Part shown: one piece after another, positions 1 through 8,794 of the stretch
Layout: each line of letters begins with the position of its first letter
Numbering within the stretch: the first letter of the stretch is position 1
NCBI RefSeq assembly: GCF_004342165.1
Contig: NZ_SMAL01000004.1
Coordinates: 62,001-126,000, forward strand
Direction: 5' to 3'
Origin: Natranaerovirga pectinivora
GTDB taxonomy: Bacteria; Bacillota; Clostridia; Lachnospirales; DSM-24629
Length of the DNA stretch: 64,000 nt
Notes under the pieces: generated by a model
What the model saw: the letters and a program-made list of their open reading frames with translations, nothing else
Databases searched by the model: none
What the model was told of the DNA's origin: nothing
Translations under genes and position numbers: made by a program

Positions 1-899
1 ATTACACAACCGAAAGTGATGGGGCTTTGATTGTTGAAGTGGCTGAAGAAACAGATACTTACAATGTACCTCCATTCATTGTTTTAAAATCAGATGGTGC
101 TTCTTTATATAGCACGACCGATTTAACAACCATTTGGGAAAGAGTAAAAGATTATAACCCTGATCGAATTATATATGTAGTTGATAAAAGACAACAACTT
201 CACTTTGAGCAAGTATTTAGATGTGCTAAAAAATCTAAAATTGCTAACGATGATCTTTCCCTAGAGTTCTTAGGCTTTGGTACAATGAATGGCAAAGATG
301 GTAAACCATTTAAAACAAGAGAAGGTGGTGTTATGCGCCTTCAAGACTTAATTCAAATTATTAAAGACAATGTACGTGATAAACTAAGAGACAATAGTGG
401 CTTTACTCCTGAAGAAACTGAAGAAATCGCTCGTAAAGTTGGTTTATCTGCTTTAAAATATGGCGATTTATCTAACCAGGTAACAAAAGACTATGTGTTT
501 GATATAGACCGTTTCTCTTCTTTTGAAGGTAATACAGGACCATATATTCTGTATACCGTTGTAAGAATCAAATCCATTTTAAGAAAAGCCAATGAAGAAG
601 GTTTATCTGCTTCCAAAATCATTGGAGCTTATAGCGATACTGAAAGAGATTTATTATTAACCATTTCAAAATTCAATGAAGTCATAGAAGGAAGCTATTT
701 AGACAAAGCACCTAATCGAATATGCGAATATGTTTATGAGCTATCTAATTTATTTAATAAGTTTTATCATGAAACTAAAATTTTATCTGAAGAAAACATT
801 GGTAAAAAATCATCTTGGATTGGACTTATAACTTTAACTAAAGATATATTAGAAACTTGTCTTGATCTTTTAGGCATTGAAACACCTGAAAGAATGTAA
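1..899 (+). CDS. argS: Arginyl-tRNA synthetase, C-terminal part (5' end outside window)
   Basis: Charges tRNA-Arg with arginine in the cytosol. The frame is open from base 3 and continues out of the window, so the catalytic N-terminus with the HIGH motif is not visible. What is present is typical ArgS: the PPFIVLKSDGASLYSTTDL segment, YVVDKRQQLHF, FGTMNGKDGKPFKTREGG, then the all-helical anticodon-binding domain ending in the usual hydrophobic CLDLLGIETPERM tail. An internal TTG at 27 is not a real start, because the family sequence (SDGALIVEV) reads through it without a break. A strong terminator follows 12 bases after the stop, so this is the end of its transcript. Identification is very secure. 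Confidence 0.96.
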   Translation, partial: YTTESDGALIVEVAEETDTYNVPPFIVLKSDGASLYSTTDLTTIWERVKDYNPDRIIYVVDKRQQLHFEQVFRCAKKSKIANDDLSLEFLGFGTMNGKDGKPFKTREGGVMRLQDLIQIIKDNVRDKLRDNSGFTPEETEEIARKVGLSALKYGDLSNQVTKDYVFDIDRFSSFEGNTGPYILYTVVRIKSILRKANEEGLSASKIIGAYSDTERDLLLTISKFNEVIEGSYLDKAPNRICEYVYELSNLFNKFYHETKILSEENIGKKSSWIGLITLTKDILETCLDLLGIETPERM

Positions 900-911
900 T
901 TTTCTATTGAT

Positions 912-946
912 AAAGAGGACTATTTGAAGTCCTCTTTTGTCTTTTA
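912..946 (+). terminator. Intrinsic terminator of argS
   Basis: A perfect 9-bp stem (AAAGAGGAC at 912-920 with GTCCTCTTT at 929-937) and an 8-base loop are followed by a T-rich tail. It lies just past the argS stop in the right orientation. Confidence 0.88.
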
Positions 947-1071
947 ATGGTTTCAGTTCATATATTTATTACCATGTTTTTTTCTAATTAATTTCCAATT
1001 TCCTACCATACTAAATAAAGGAGGTACTATTAAATTTATATTTATCTTTGTTAAAGAAAGGAGTAGATCTT

Positions 1072-1467
1072 ATGTTTTTTAAAAAAGGTATACTATCTAC
1101 TGGTCTTTCATTTGCCATACTTCTACCCTCTGCTTCTCTATCACATGGTCATGCCTTGTCAGATCACACCGTTTTTTTTCATTCTTCTGCCATAGTAGCT
1201 GAAGATGAAAAAACTGAATTCTCTCCAGACATTAAAGAAAAAGCTAAAGACTTAAAATCTAAGTTTAAAAAAGGTGAAATAACCGAAGACCATTACCATG
1301 AAGAGATGAAAAAAATCAAACCTAAAAAATGTAGTCATAAAAGAGGGTCAAAACTTTCTGCTGAAGATAAAGCAAAATTAAAAGCACTTAAAGCTCAATT
1401 AGAAAATGGCGAGATAACAACACAAGAATTCAAAAAACAGTTTAAAGGGCTCCAAAATAAAGAATAG
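1072..1467 (+). CDS. Small secreted protein with two SHOCT-like helical repeats
   Basis: 131 residues. The ATG at 1072 is chosen because AAAGGAG (1057-1063) sits 8 bases upstream; a TTG at 1048 has no ribosome site. The N-terminus (MFFKKG then a hydrophobic stretch to about residue 22, ending near SHGHA) looks like a Sec signal peptide. The mature part is very rich in Lys and Glu and holds two copies of a pattern like the SHOCT short helical motif: LKSKFKKGEITEDHYHEEM and LKALKAQLENGEITTQEFKKQF. SHOCT motifs are usually single and C-terminal on cytoplasmic or membrane proteins, so a tandem pair in a secreted protein is unusual. The function is unknown. It is transcribed alone and flanked by terminators. 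Confidence 0.7.
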   Translation: MFFKKGILSTGLSFAILLPSASLSHGHALSDHTVFFHSSAIVAEDEKTEFSPDIKEKAKDLKSKFKKGEITEDHYHEEMKKIKPKKCSHKRGSKLSAEDKAKLKALKAQLENGEITTQEFKKQFKGLQNKE

Positions 1468-1495
1468 TATTTCTTGCAACTAATGTGCCTCCTAA

Positions 1496-1528
1496 AAAGA
1501 GATAGATAAAAAATTTATCTATCTCTTT
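1496..1528. terminator. Hairpin terminator after the SHOCT-like gene
   Basis: A perfect 15-bp stem (1496-1510 with 1514-1528) has a 3-base AAA loop. The A-rich and T-rich flanks allow it to work from either side. It lies 28 bases past the stop at 1467 and before the convergent fxsA. Confidence 0.8.
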
Positions 1529-1663
1529 AATCATACCACTCACCTACTGTCTTAAACTATACTAACCCCTTCTCAACTTTTTATATCATATCTTTTTACC
1601 TTTATCAACTGTGAAAGACTATTTATCGAATAATTCTTCACAAAAAAACACCTATCCCATAGA

Positions 1664-1697
1664 TAAATGTTTTTGAGAGTGACGAAGTCACTTTGTT
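1664..1697 (-). repeat. 34-bp hairpin repeat, copy A
   Basis: Read on the minus strand it begins AACAAAGTGACTTCGTCACT and contains a short palindrome (AGTGAC/GTCACT). It matches the plus strand at 15407-15440 in 31 of 34 positions. It starts a few bases past the fxsA stop codon. The differences do not destroy the hairpin. Confidence 0.75.
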
Positions 1698-1702
1698 CTA
1701 AT

Positions 1703-2116
1703 CTAAAAATCCTTGTGCTCATATATAAAGGTATCTCTTTGAATTTTATTACTGAATTTTTCTCTTATCCATCTTTTATAAATGATTCTTGTCACTGGAA
1801 TAATTAAAGTGAACCCAATTATATCTGTTAAGATGCCGGGAGTTAATAATAAGGCCCCACCAATTAACACACATAACCCGTTAATAAGTTCCTCGCCTGG
1901 TAAATGACCTGTGCTTAGTTCATTTTGAATCCTACTAATGATCTGTTTTCCTTCACTTTTAGCCATATAGGCCCCTATTATCCCTGTTGTAATAACTAGT
2001 AAAATAGTATAACCCCAACTGGTTTTACTAGCTATTTCAATTAATACATACAATTCAACCAATGGCATAACTGTAAATAGCAACACGAGTTTGGTAAAGA
2101 TATTTTGTTTTTTCAT
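1703..2116 (-). CDS. fxsA: FxsA family membrane protein
   Basis: 137 residues. FxsA proteins are small inner-membrane proteins; in E. coli overproduction relieves F-plasmid exclusion of phage T7, but the normal role is unknown. Visible family features are the FTKLVLLFTVMPLVELYVLIEIA start, the GAYMAKSEGKQ motif, and the GGALLLTPGILTDIIGFTLIIP helix pair, giving about four membrane segments. The ATG at 2116 (MKKQNIF) is preferred over a TTG at 2176, because GGGTGA lies just upstream and the longer form would overlap the preceding gene. It probably shares a transcript with the TSCPD gene 50 bases upstream. Confidence 0.88.
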   Translation of the reverse strand: MKKQNIFTKLVLLFTVMPLVELYVLIEIASKTSWGYTILLVITTGIIGAYMAKSEGKQIISRIQNELSTGHLPGEELINGLCVLIGGALLLTPGILTDIIGFTLIIPVTRIIYKRWIREKFSNKIQRDTFIYEHKDF

Positions 2117-2166
2117 TAGATTCACCCAATCTATTATTTGCTTTTGTAATGGGATTGTACAAATAT

Positions 2167-2430
2167 TTATATACAATTTTCTAAGTCCTCATATGCCTTT
2201 TTTACACCTTGAGCAAGTTGATCACTACAAGAAGTTAATTTTCTCTCGCATATAATACCTGAACATTTTTCTATTATTTTCTCTACTGTCCATCCATCAA
2301 TTAAATGCGATATTGCTTTTAAGTTGCCGTTACAACCATCTACAAATTCAACATTTGTTATTACATTATCATTTATATCAAATGTGATTTCTTTAGAGCA
2401 TATATTTACTGTTTTATATGTATATTTCAT
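2167..2430 (-). CDS. TSCPD domain protein (TIGR03905-like)
   Basis: 87 residues. The domain is related to the C-terminal zinc-binding tail of B12-dependent ribonucleotide reductase; stand-alone versions in Clostridia have no known role. The signature is the FVDGCNGNLKAISHLIDG block and ERKLTSCSDQLAQGVKKAYE, where TSCSDQLA replaces the usual TSCPDQLA; the cysteines could bind metal. The ATG at 2430 has AAGGA 8 bases upstream, so the 23 in-frame codons further upstream are probably untranslated. It is followed by fxsA in the same direction. Confidence 0.85.
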   Translation of the reverse strand: MKYTYKTVNICSKEITFDINDNVITNVEFVDGCNGNLKAISHLIDGWTVEKIIEKCSGIICERKLTSCSDQLAQGVKKAYEDLENCI

Positions 2431-2588
2431 ACTATATCCTTCCACATTCTTATTAACGCCTTTTAAATCAACACGTCTTTCTTCATATAATTTTATCATA
2501 TCTTAAAATGTATAGCAAATACATCTCCCTTAATATTTTACAATAATATAAACCCACTAATATACCTAGATGTTTTAGTCGGCTTATT

Positions 2589-3155
2589 TTATTTACTCAT
2601 ATACAAAGATGATCTAACAAACTCTGTGTCAGACATAATATATTCATGACTTCTCATCAGTCCTGTATAAAGGGATGCACATATCTCTGAGGTATTATAG
2701 GCACATACAACCATAATTTTCATATTACTTATGTTCTTATCTGATAGTTTCTCGTACTGTTCAACTATAGAAAAAATATTTTTCTGTTCTTTCCATTCAA
2801 CATGTGCCCAAGCACGAACAGTAATTCGTTTTTTTAAAAAAGATTGAACCAATTCTTCAAAATGCTTTAATATGCTTTGTAATTCAAAATCTCCATAACA
2901 TTTATAGAACATATGATTATCAAAATAGTGAATTTTTTTTTGGTCATCTTCAGATAATATTTTTTTAACCTTCTCCTGAATTTGCTTGTAAATTTGTAGA
3001 TTTTCTATAATAATAATGTGATGACCTCTTTCAATTCCGGCCTTTATATAAGCCATCATATTATCGATATACCTGTTTTTTCTTTTAAAAACATAAGCAA
3101 TGTGAGCAGCATTTGAAACTTTAAGGTATTTGGTTACGGGAATAAAATCTGACAT
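2589..3155 (-). CDS. Stand-alone MEDS-type sensory domain protein
   Basis: 188 residues made of one alpha/beta domain resembling MEDS (the sensory part of DcmR of methylotrophs and related archaeal proteins). Recognisable features are HIAYVFKRKNRYIDNMMAYIKAGIERGHHIIIIEN near the N-terminus, a central HYFDNHMFYKCYGDF segment, and the ending EYIMSDTEFVRSSLYMSK. The next gene upstream carries the same domain behind a DNA-binding head, including the same ending pattern, so the two are paralogues. No membrane segment or enzyme motif is seen. It may act as the ligand-sensing or antagonistic partner of the XRE-MEDS regulator; that is inference. Confidence 0.65.
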   Translation of the reverse strand: MSDFIPVTKYLKVSNAAHIAYVFKRKNRYIDNMMAYIKAGIERGHHIIIIENLQIYKQIQEKVKKILSEDDQKKIHYFDNHMFYKCYGDFELQSILKHFEELVQSFLKKRITVRAWAHVEWKEQKNIFSIVEQYEKLSDKNISNMKIMVVCAYNTSEICASLYTGLMRSHEYIMSDTEFVRSSLYMSK

Positions 3156-3212
3156 TATATCACTACTTTCTAATTATGTCTAACACTTATGCGGTTTTTA
3201 ATACACATCAAA

Positions 3213-4022
3213 TTATAAATCCTCTTGTATGTAAAAGGAAGGAAGTACCAAAGATTTTTTTGAAATAAAAAAGGGTGAATTAACAATCTCTCCATCTGTC
3301 ATTAGCAGAGGGTATTTTTTCATTAACTTTATATGCTCTTCTGCTGAAACTAATGAAGCTTTGTAGGTTTGAACAAATAGAATCTTATCAAGTTCTATAT
3401 CACTTTTTTCTAGTTTTCCTATTATATCGTATTGGCATATTTTTTCATTATGTAGCCAAATATATATTGATTCTTTATACTTATATTGTGATTGCAATTC
3501 TTTAACGCAAGAAACTATTTCTTCAAGATTTTTCTTGCAGCGCACACCTTTTTTAAAATGATGCAAATATTTCTTAATCTCCGTGGTACTATATATTTTT
3601 TCAAGTTCTCTATTTATATTACAGTAATCCTCTTCATTTTCTACAATTATACAGTGTCTATTCTTCTGAATTACTGCTAAAAGATAGGTTAGAAAATTTA
3701 TGTAATAGTTTTGTATATTATTATATAAATATATCATATGAGCATGTTCGTTGCTATTGAAATAACTAATGATATCACTAGGAAATGTATTATTGATAGA
3801 ACTTGTCCTCTTCTCTTCTGCGGCAAAATCAAATTCACTGTTAAAAAATTTCAATGGATTAAATCCTAGTGTACTTGCTATGTTTTTAGCAACGTTAATA
3901 CTTGGATTTCTTGTCCCTCGTTCTATTTGTGAATAATACGACCTTTCTATAAAACATTTTGAGGCAACTTGTTGTTGAGTTAACCCCTTCAACTTTCGAA
4001 GATGTATTAGCCATTCTCTCAT
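3213..4022 (-). CDS. XRE-family regulator with C-terminal MEDS-like domain
   Basis: 269 residues. Residues 1-65 form a classic Xre/Cro helix-turn-helix (LRKLKGLTQQQVASKCFIERSYYSQIERGTRNPS). From about residue 85 there is a MEDS-like sensory domain (HAHMIYLYNNIQNYYINFLTYLL, RHCIIVENEEDY, ending MTDGEIVNSPFFISKK), parallel to the protein encoded just downstream. The ATG at 4022 is chosen because GGGGAGG lies directly upstream; a 26-codon upstream extension lacks a ribosome site. It is probably a transcription factor whose DNA binding responds to a ligand or partner held by the MEDS fold. Targets are unknown; the flanking MEDS gene and itself are obvious candidates. Confidence 0.75.
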   Translation of the reverse strand: MREWLIHLRKLKGLTQQQVASKCFIERSYYSQIERGTRNPSINVAKNIASTLGFNPLKFFNSEFDFAAEEKRTSSINNTFPSDIISYFNSNEHAHMIYLYNNIQNYYINFLTYLLAVIQKNRHCIIVENEEDYCNINRELEKIYSTTEIKKYLHHFKKGVRCKKNLEEIVSCVKELQSQYKYKESIYIWLHNEKICQYDIIGKLEKSDIELDKILFVQTYKASLVSAEEHIKLMKKYPLLMTDGEIVNSPFFISKKSLVLPSFYIQEDL

Positions 4023-4255
4023 CGATCCTCCCCCACTCTTGAAGTTATCTCGCTTATAAGTTGTGTATAAAAGATATGGGTGCTTAGCTACCGTTAACAT
4101 AATAATATTATAACATACTAAAAAAATTTATAACCTTGGTAAAAAATGCTTTTTTGTATATTATGCTATGTAACCGAAAGGATCAAAACTCATGTTATAG
4201 ACTAAGCAGACTTCACAGTAGAACTCATAACAATCAACTCATTAATTAACCTCAT

Positions 4256-4453
4256 TTACGCATTTTTTTTACCATACCTTATTTGTTGATACTCATAATA
4301 TTTATTGATCAGTATGTCTAAATCTTGACTTATCTGTATAGTAATATTAGAATTACAACCGAATTCATTTACCGCTCTATTTAATTTTTCCTTACACACT
4401 TCTATTTCTTTCATTATTATTTCTTTCTTTATTAAGTATATCTCCTTCTTCAC
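4256..4453 (-). CDS. Spo0E-like aspartyl-phosphate phosphatase
   Basis: 65 residues. Spo0E proteins remove phosphate from Spo0A~P and so hold back sporulation. The family core is visible: a helix (IEVCKEKLNRAVNEFG), a short turn, and the signature SQDLDILINKYYEYQ. The GTG at 4453 is favoured by AAGGGTG 5-6 bases upstream; an ATG at 4414 would give 52 residues but has no clear ribosome site. It is a single gene, next to the two MEDS genes. Its presence is the best evidence in this window that the organism forms spores or carries the Spo0A pathway. Confidence 0.82.
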   Translation of the reverse strand: MKKEIYLIKKEIIMKEIEVCKEKLNRAVNEFGCNSNITIQISQDLDILINKYYEYQQIRYGKKNA

Positions 4454-4842
4454 CTAATCACCCTTTTTAAAATACTAATTTATATAACTATCATAATCAG
4501 TTGGCTGCAACGAATGTGTCAAAACTTATATACAAAAAAAAACACTTACAATTCCAATCAGGTGTAAATGATATGTATAGTATGAATTAAATTTACTTAA
4601 ATTGCGAAATAGCAGAACACTACAGCCCATTGACATTTATAAATTTTGAAACACCTAGAAAAAATATAACATGATTATAAATGTAATGATAGTGGCAAAA
4701 AGCCACATTAAAGTTTCATAGATGAACAGGAAGAAACAACAGAAAAAATTAATACTTGAGTGGAGTTTATCATATCTTACCTTTAAGGTCAACTCTCAGA
4801 AATAGACTAGCAAAATAATTATATTTATACTCATAAAAGCCT
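4454..4842. other. Long AT-rich intergenic region
   Basis: About 390 bases without a convincing gene. The only structures noticed are a small perfect hairpin (GTGGC-AAAAA-GCCAC near 4692-4706) and a TTGACA hexamer on the plus strand near 4630 without a good -10 partner. It presumably holds the promoter of the Spo0E-like gene on the minus strand. Confidence 0.4.
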
Positions 4843-4887
4843 AAAAAAAAGGGGATATTTTGAAACATAAGGGAGTCTTACTCCCCT
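4843..4887 (-). terminator. Terminator of the rng operon
   Basis: Read on the minus strand, AGGGGA (4887-4882) pairs with TCCCCT (4855-4850), followed by a run of eight T (4850-4843). A second small stem (GGGAG/CTCCC) lies inside the loop and spans the rng stop codon. Confidence 0.7.
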
Positions 4888-6107
4888 GTATCCCAAACAT
4901 ACCCTCTTCCATTACAGGTAAAGCATTTCTTTCCGAATTGCTCATATATTGGTTTTTTTATCTTTTTTCTTGTTAATTCAACAAGATTCAAAGGTGTCAT
5001 ACCTATTAATGTAGTTTTTACTGGATCATCGGTTATATAGGAATTTAGTTCTTGCAATAAAGACTCTCTATATTCTGGTTTTTTCATATCAATAAAATCA
5101 ATGATAATAATGCCTGATAAATTTCTTAACCTTATTTGTTTAGCAATTTCTTTAGCTGCTTCCATATTTATTTTATACACAGTTTCTTCGAAGTTTTTCT
5201 TCCCTGAATACTTTCCAGTATTAACATCAATAACAACTAAAGCTTCTGTTGGATTAATGACTAAATAAGCTCCTGATTTCAGCCATACTTTCTCTTTCAT
5301 GGCTTGTTCTATTTTTGTTCCTAGACTATTTAAGTCAAATAATGATAGATTGCTATCTTCATAATATTGTAATTCTATGTTGTTTAAATTGTACTGTTCT
5401 AAAAACCCTTTAATATCCGCATATATTTCCTTATCATCTACTGTAATTCTATCTAATTCATTATTATAATAGTTTCTTAAGGAAGCAATAAATGGGCTTG
5501 GTGACTTTTCTATTATTTGATAACAGGATCGGTACATGGCAATCTTTTTAATATTTTCATATCTTTCAATCAAATCATTAATTTCTTGGATAATATCTTC
5601 TTCACCAACAAATTGAGCGTTGGTTCTTATAATAAAACCATATTCTTTGCTTTGATAAGGTTTCATAAGTCGTTTTAATGTACTTTTCTTTTTTGTGTCT
5701 ATAATTTTATTGGAAATGCCTATATAGGTTTTTCCATAAGTTAAGACCATATATCTTCCTGTCACACTAAAATGAGTGGTTAATACTGGACCTTTGGTTT
5801 TTGTACTTTCTTTCGTTACTTGAACAAGAATCTCATCACCAATATTAATTTTATCATTATTTTTAGAATTAAGAAAGATAAAACCACTGTTTTCTGTTAA
5901 AGAAAGATAAGCATTTTCTTCTCTTCCAATATCTACAAAGGCAGCATTTATATTTTTCAATATATTTTTCACTTTACCTATATAAATATTGCCTATGATT
6001 TGAGATTCATCTATATCTTGATAATCTAAATCTATTAAATTATCATTATTCATAAGAGCTGTAATAACTCTATTACTATTTTTAGTTATAACTAATTTTC
6101 CACTCAT
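4878..6107 (-). CDS. rng: Ribonuclease G/E family endoribonuclease
   Basis: 409 residues, about the length of RNase G (no long RNase E tail). It cleaves single-stranded AU-rich RNA and matures rRNA. Seen in order: N-terminal S1-like region (IIGNIYIGKVKNILKNINAAFVDIG), then the DNase I-like core with the two magnesium-binding aspartates in ALVVIDVNTG and GIIIIDFIDM, and a C-terminal zinc-link CFTC followed by NGRGYV. It lies last in a run with the TIGR03936 and TIGR03960 genes, an order known from Clostridia. Ribosomal rplU, which often follows this cluster, is absent here; a terminator overlaps the end of the gene instead. Confidence 0.93.
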   Translation of the reverse strand: MSGKLVITKNSNRVITALMNNDNLIDLDYQDIDESQIIGNIYIGKVKNILKNINAAFVDIGREENAYLSLTENSGFIFLNSKNNDKINIGDEILVQVTKESTKTKGPVLTTHFSVTGRYMVLTYGKTYIGISNKIIDTKKKSTLKRLMKPYQSKEYGFIIRTNAQFVGEEDIIQEINDLIERYENIKKIAMYRSCYQIIEKSPSPFIASLRNYYNNELDRITVDDKEIYADIKGFLEQYNLNNIELQYYEDSNLSLFDLNSLGTKIEQAMKEKVWLKSGAYLVINPTEALVVIDVNTGKYSGKKNFEETVYKINMEAAKEIAKQIRLRNLSGIIIIDFIDMKKPEYRESLLQELNSYITDDPVKTTLIGMTPLNLVELTRKKIKKPIYEQFGKKCFTCNGRGYVWDTGE

Positions 6108-6163
6108 ACCTACACTCCAATCATCTCATTTGAGTTAAGCATTCTCATTAGATATGCTCAATC

Positions 6164-6844
6164 CTATAATTGGTCCAAGGGCTTAAAACTTCCCTCAGCG
6201 AAAGCATATAATTCATTTCTGTGTATTCTATATTCAAAAGGTTTAAATTCTTTATTAATAAACTTGCTAAATGCTTCTAATACTAAGTCAGGCTTTGTAT
6301 TTAACTTACTTCCTGTTGCTAGAAACATTTTAAATTCTTTGTCATCTGTAAAATTAAGCATTAATATGCCTTCTTTTATATTAACTTCTCTTCTTTTTTT
6401 CTTAGATTCCTTCATTATAAGGATTTCTTCTTGACTCATAAAAGCTTCAATGGCTTTTTTTGTATCCTCAACAGATAATTCCCACATATTTGGCTGTATG
6501 GAATAAGTCCCAGCCTCAATAATGGCCATTGAGGTTTTTGCATCATCCTCTAGTTCTAACCAATCCGTTATCCTTAAGCCACTTGGCACTACTTCATTGA
6601 TCATATGAATGGCCTTTTCTTTTTCTAGCTTTTCTTTAATAACAATATCAATGTATTCCCCTTCACTTGTAACACCAATAGGCAATGGTGCACCTATTGA
6701 TATTAACTGGTGTGGGTTAAAACCTTGGGAATAAGCCATAGGTACACTAGCCCTTCTAAAGGTTTTTTGAAAAACTCTTAATAAGTCAAGATGTCCAACA
6801 AATTTCATTACACCAGTTTTAGTAAATTTCATTCTAATTTTCAT
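6164..6844 (-). CDS. TIGR03936 family (DUF2344) radical-SAM-associated protein
   Basis: 226 residues. The family always accompanies, or is fused to, the TIGR03960 radical-SAM protein; its biochemical role is not established. Signature segments are FTKTGVMKFVGHLDLLRVFQKTFRRASVPMAYSQGFNPHQLISIGAPLPIGVTSEGEYIDI. The ATG at 6844 is chosen because GGAGG lies 8 bases upstream inside the end of the preceding gene; the two genes overlap by 11 bases, which implies translational coupling. A longer start at 6859 would use five extra codons without a ribosome site. Confidence 0.9.
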   Translation of the reverse strand: MKIRMKFTKTGVMKFVGHLDLLRVFQKTFRRASVPMAYSQGFNPHQLISIGAPLPIGVTSEGEYIDIVIKEKLEKEKAIHMINEVVPSGLRITDWLELEDDAKTSMAIIEAGTYSIQPNMWELSVEDTKKAIEAFMSQEEILIMKESKKKRREVNIKEGILMLNFTDDKEFKMFLATGSKLNTKPDLVLEAFSKFINKEFKPFEYRIHRNELYAFAEGSFKPLDQL

Positions 6845-8681
6845 AACAAACGCCTCCACCTAATTCTTTTAAGCCACAATTAGCACATCCCGTACGACAA
6901 TTAGGTGTTATTTTACACTCTATAGCACGTTCAAATTCACGGTATAAAAAGTCTTTCTTAACTTCTGTATCTATAAAATCCCAAGGAAAGATCTCATCTT
7001 TTTCCCTTGTTCTAGTGGTATAGAAATTAGGATCAATACCTGCTAATTCATAAGCCTTTTCCCATTTACTATAATTAAAATGCTCAGACCAAGAATCAAA
7101 TTTTGAACCTTGTTTAAAGGATTCGAAAATTAAATTACCCACTCTACGGTCCCCTCTAGCAATAACGCCTTCCAGTGTACTTAATTTTGCATCATGAGAG
7201 TTGTATTTAATATTCTTTTTATTGATTTTTCTATTTAAGCTTCTTTGTTTTTCCATAAAAGAGTCATAACTGTCTTGTGGTGACCACTGGAAAGGTGTGA
7301 ATGGCTTTGGTACAAAGAAAGACGTACTTAAAATAACTTGAACCTTTTGATGTCTCTTTTCCTTAGGCATTTTATAATATTCTTCTACTATATCTTGTCC
7401 TAATTTAGCAATACCATCTACATCTTCCATAGTTTCTGTAGGCAATCCTAACATAAAGTATAATTTGACTCTATTCCAGCCACCATTAAAGGCTTCACTG
7501 GAACCTTTAATAATATCTTCTTCTGTAATCCCTTTATTAATAACATCACGCAGTCTTTGAGTGCCTGCCTCAGGTGCAAAAGTTAAACTACTCTTTCTAA
7601 CATCTTGCACTTTACTCATTACATCTAAAGAGAAATCGTCTATTCTAAGAGAAGGCAAAGACACATTAACGCCTTCTTCTTCTAATTCATCTATTAAATA
7701 ATAAGCCAGGTCTTTTAAGCCCGTATAATCACTTGAACTTAAAGAAACCAAAGAAATCTCATCATGTCCAGTATTTCTTATTAATGTTTTAGCTTGCTCT
7801 TTTAACTGACCAAGATCTTTTTCTCGAACAGGTCTATAAATCATCCCTGCTTGACAGAATCGACAGCCTCTAATACATCCTCTAAACAGCTCAAGAACCA
7901 CACGGTCATGAATAGTCTGTATAGATGGCACAATTGGTTTCTCAGGATAAGGCAATTTATTAACATCCATTACAACACGCTTTTTAATTTTTTCCTTAGC
8001 TTTCGGATTGTTAGGTGTAAAAGATTGAATAGTCCCATCCTCTTTGTATGCCACATCATAAAACCTAGGCACATAAATCCCTTCAAAATCCAATAACTTC
8101 TCTAAAAATGTCTCACGACTGCCTCCAGCCTTCTTATGCTCTTTATACATATCAAGAATATCATTAAGAGACTCTTCACCTTCTCCGATATAAAAGAAAT
8201 CAATAAAATCAGCCAAAGGCTCAGGATTATAAGCACAAGGTCCACCTGCACACACAATAGGATGACTCTCATTCCTATCCTTAGCATAAATAGGCACATG
8301 ACTTAACTCCAATACATTTAAAATATTTGTATAACTCATCTCATACTGCAAAGTAAACCCAAGAAAATCAAAATGCTTTATATCATCCTGAGAATCAAGA
8401 GCAAACAAAGGAATATTCTTCTCTCTTAAGATTTTTTCCAAATCAACCCAAGGGGAAAAAACTCTCTCTGCATAAGTATCCTCTCTAAGGTTTAGAAAAT
8501 TATACAAAATCTGTAACCCTAAATGAGACATACCAATCTCATAAACATCAGGAAAACATAAAGCAAATCGAATATCAACACCCTCAACATTCTTCTCAGT
8601 CATATTATACTCACTACCAACATACCTAGCTGGCTTTTCAACACTCAATAAAATCTCATCTGTAAGACTTAACTTTTTCAT
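6834..8681 (-). CDS. TIGR03960 family B12-binding-fold radical SAM protein
   Basis: 615 residues. The N-terminal ~200 residues have the cobalamin-binding-like fold of many radical-SAM enzymes (FALCFPDVYEIGMSHLGLQILYNFLN, CAGGPCAYNPEPLADFIDFFYIGEGEE). The radical-SAM core has the cluster motif GCIRGCRFCQAG (CxxxCxxC). The C-terminus carries a cysteine-rich tail (CKITPNCRTGCANCGLKELGGGVC) that could bind a second iron-sulfur cluster. AAGGAG lies 8 bases before the ATG at 8681. It overlaps and is coupled to the TIGR03936 gene. The reaction is unknown; RNA or ribosome modification has been suggested from its context with rng. Confidence 0.9.
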   Translation of the reverse strand: MKKLSLTDEILLSVEKPARYVGSEYNMTEKNVEGVDIRFALCFPDVYEIGMSHLGLQILYNFLNLREDTYAERVFSPWVDLEKILREKNIPLFALDSQDDIKHFDFLGFTLQYEMSYTNILNVLELSHVPIYAKDRNESHPIVCAGGPCAYNPEPLADFIDFFYIGEGEESLNDILDMYKEHKKAGGSRETFLEKLLDFEGIYVPRFYDVAYKEDGTIQSFTPNNPKAKEKIKKRVVMDVNKLPYPEKPIVPSIQTIHDRVVLELFRGCIRGCRFCQAGMIYRPVREKDLGQLKEQAKTLIRNTGHDEISLVSLSSSDYTGLKDLAYYLIDELEEEGVNVSLPSLRIDDFSLDVMSKVQDVRKSSLTFAPEAGTQRLRDVINKGITEEDIIKGSSEAFNGGWNRVKLYFMLGLPTETMEDVDGIAKLGQDIVEEYYKMPKEKRHQKVQVILSTSFFVPKPFTPFQWSPQDSYDSFMEKQRSLNRKINKKNIKYNSHDAKLSTLEGVIARGDRRVGNLIFESFKQGSKFDSWSEHFNYSKWEKAYELAGIDPNFYTTRTREKDEIFPWDFIDTEVKKDFLYREFERAIECKITPNCRTGCANCGLKELGGGVCYEN

Positions 8682-8794
8682 CCATTGTACTCCTTCTAAT
8701 GTCTTTAGTTCAAAAACAAATCATTTATCCTTTAAGTATTAAGGCTTTTTACTCTCGATTTAACAATTACGTACTCTTATATAATGATTTCTCA

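Noticed and set aside
4630-4710. Small RNA gene in the gap before rng (TTGACA hexamer and GTGGC/GCCAC hairpin)
   Set aside because: No -10 at proper distance and no terminator; too little to support a gene.
8102-8299. 65-codon frame inside the TIGR03960 gene
   Set aside because: Fully inside a strongly conserved coding region and mostly hydrophobic by frame bias.
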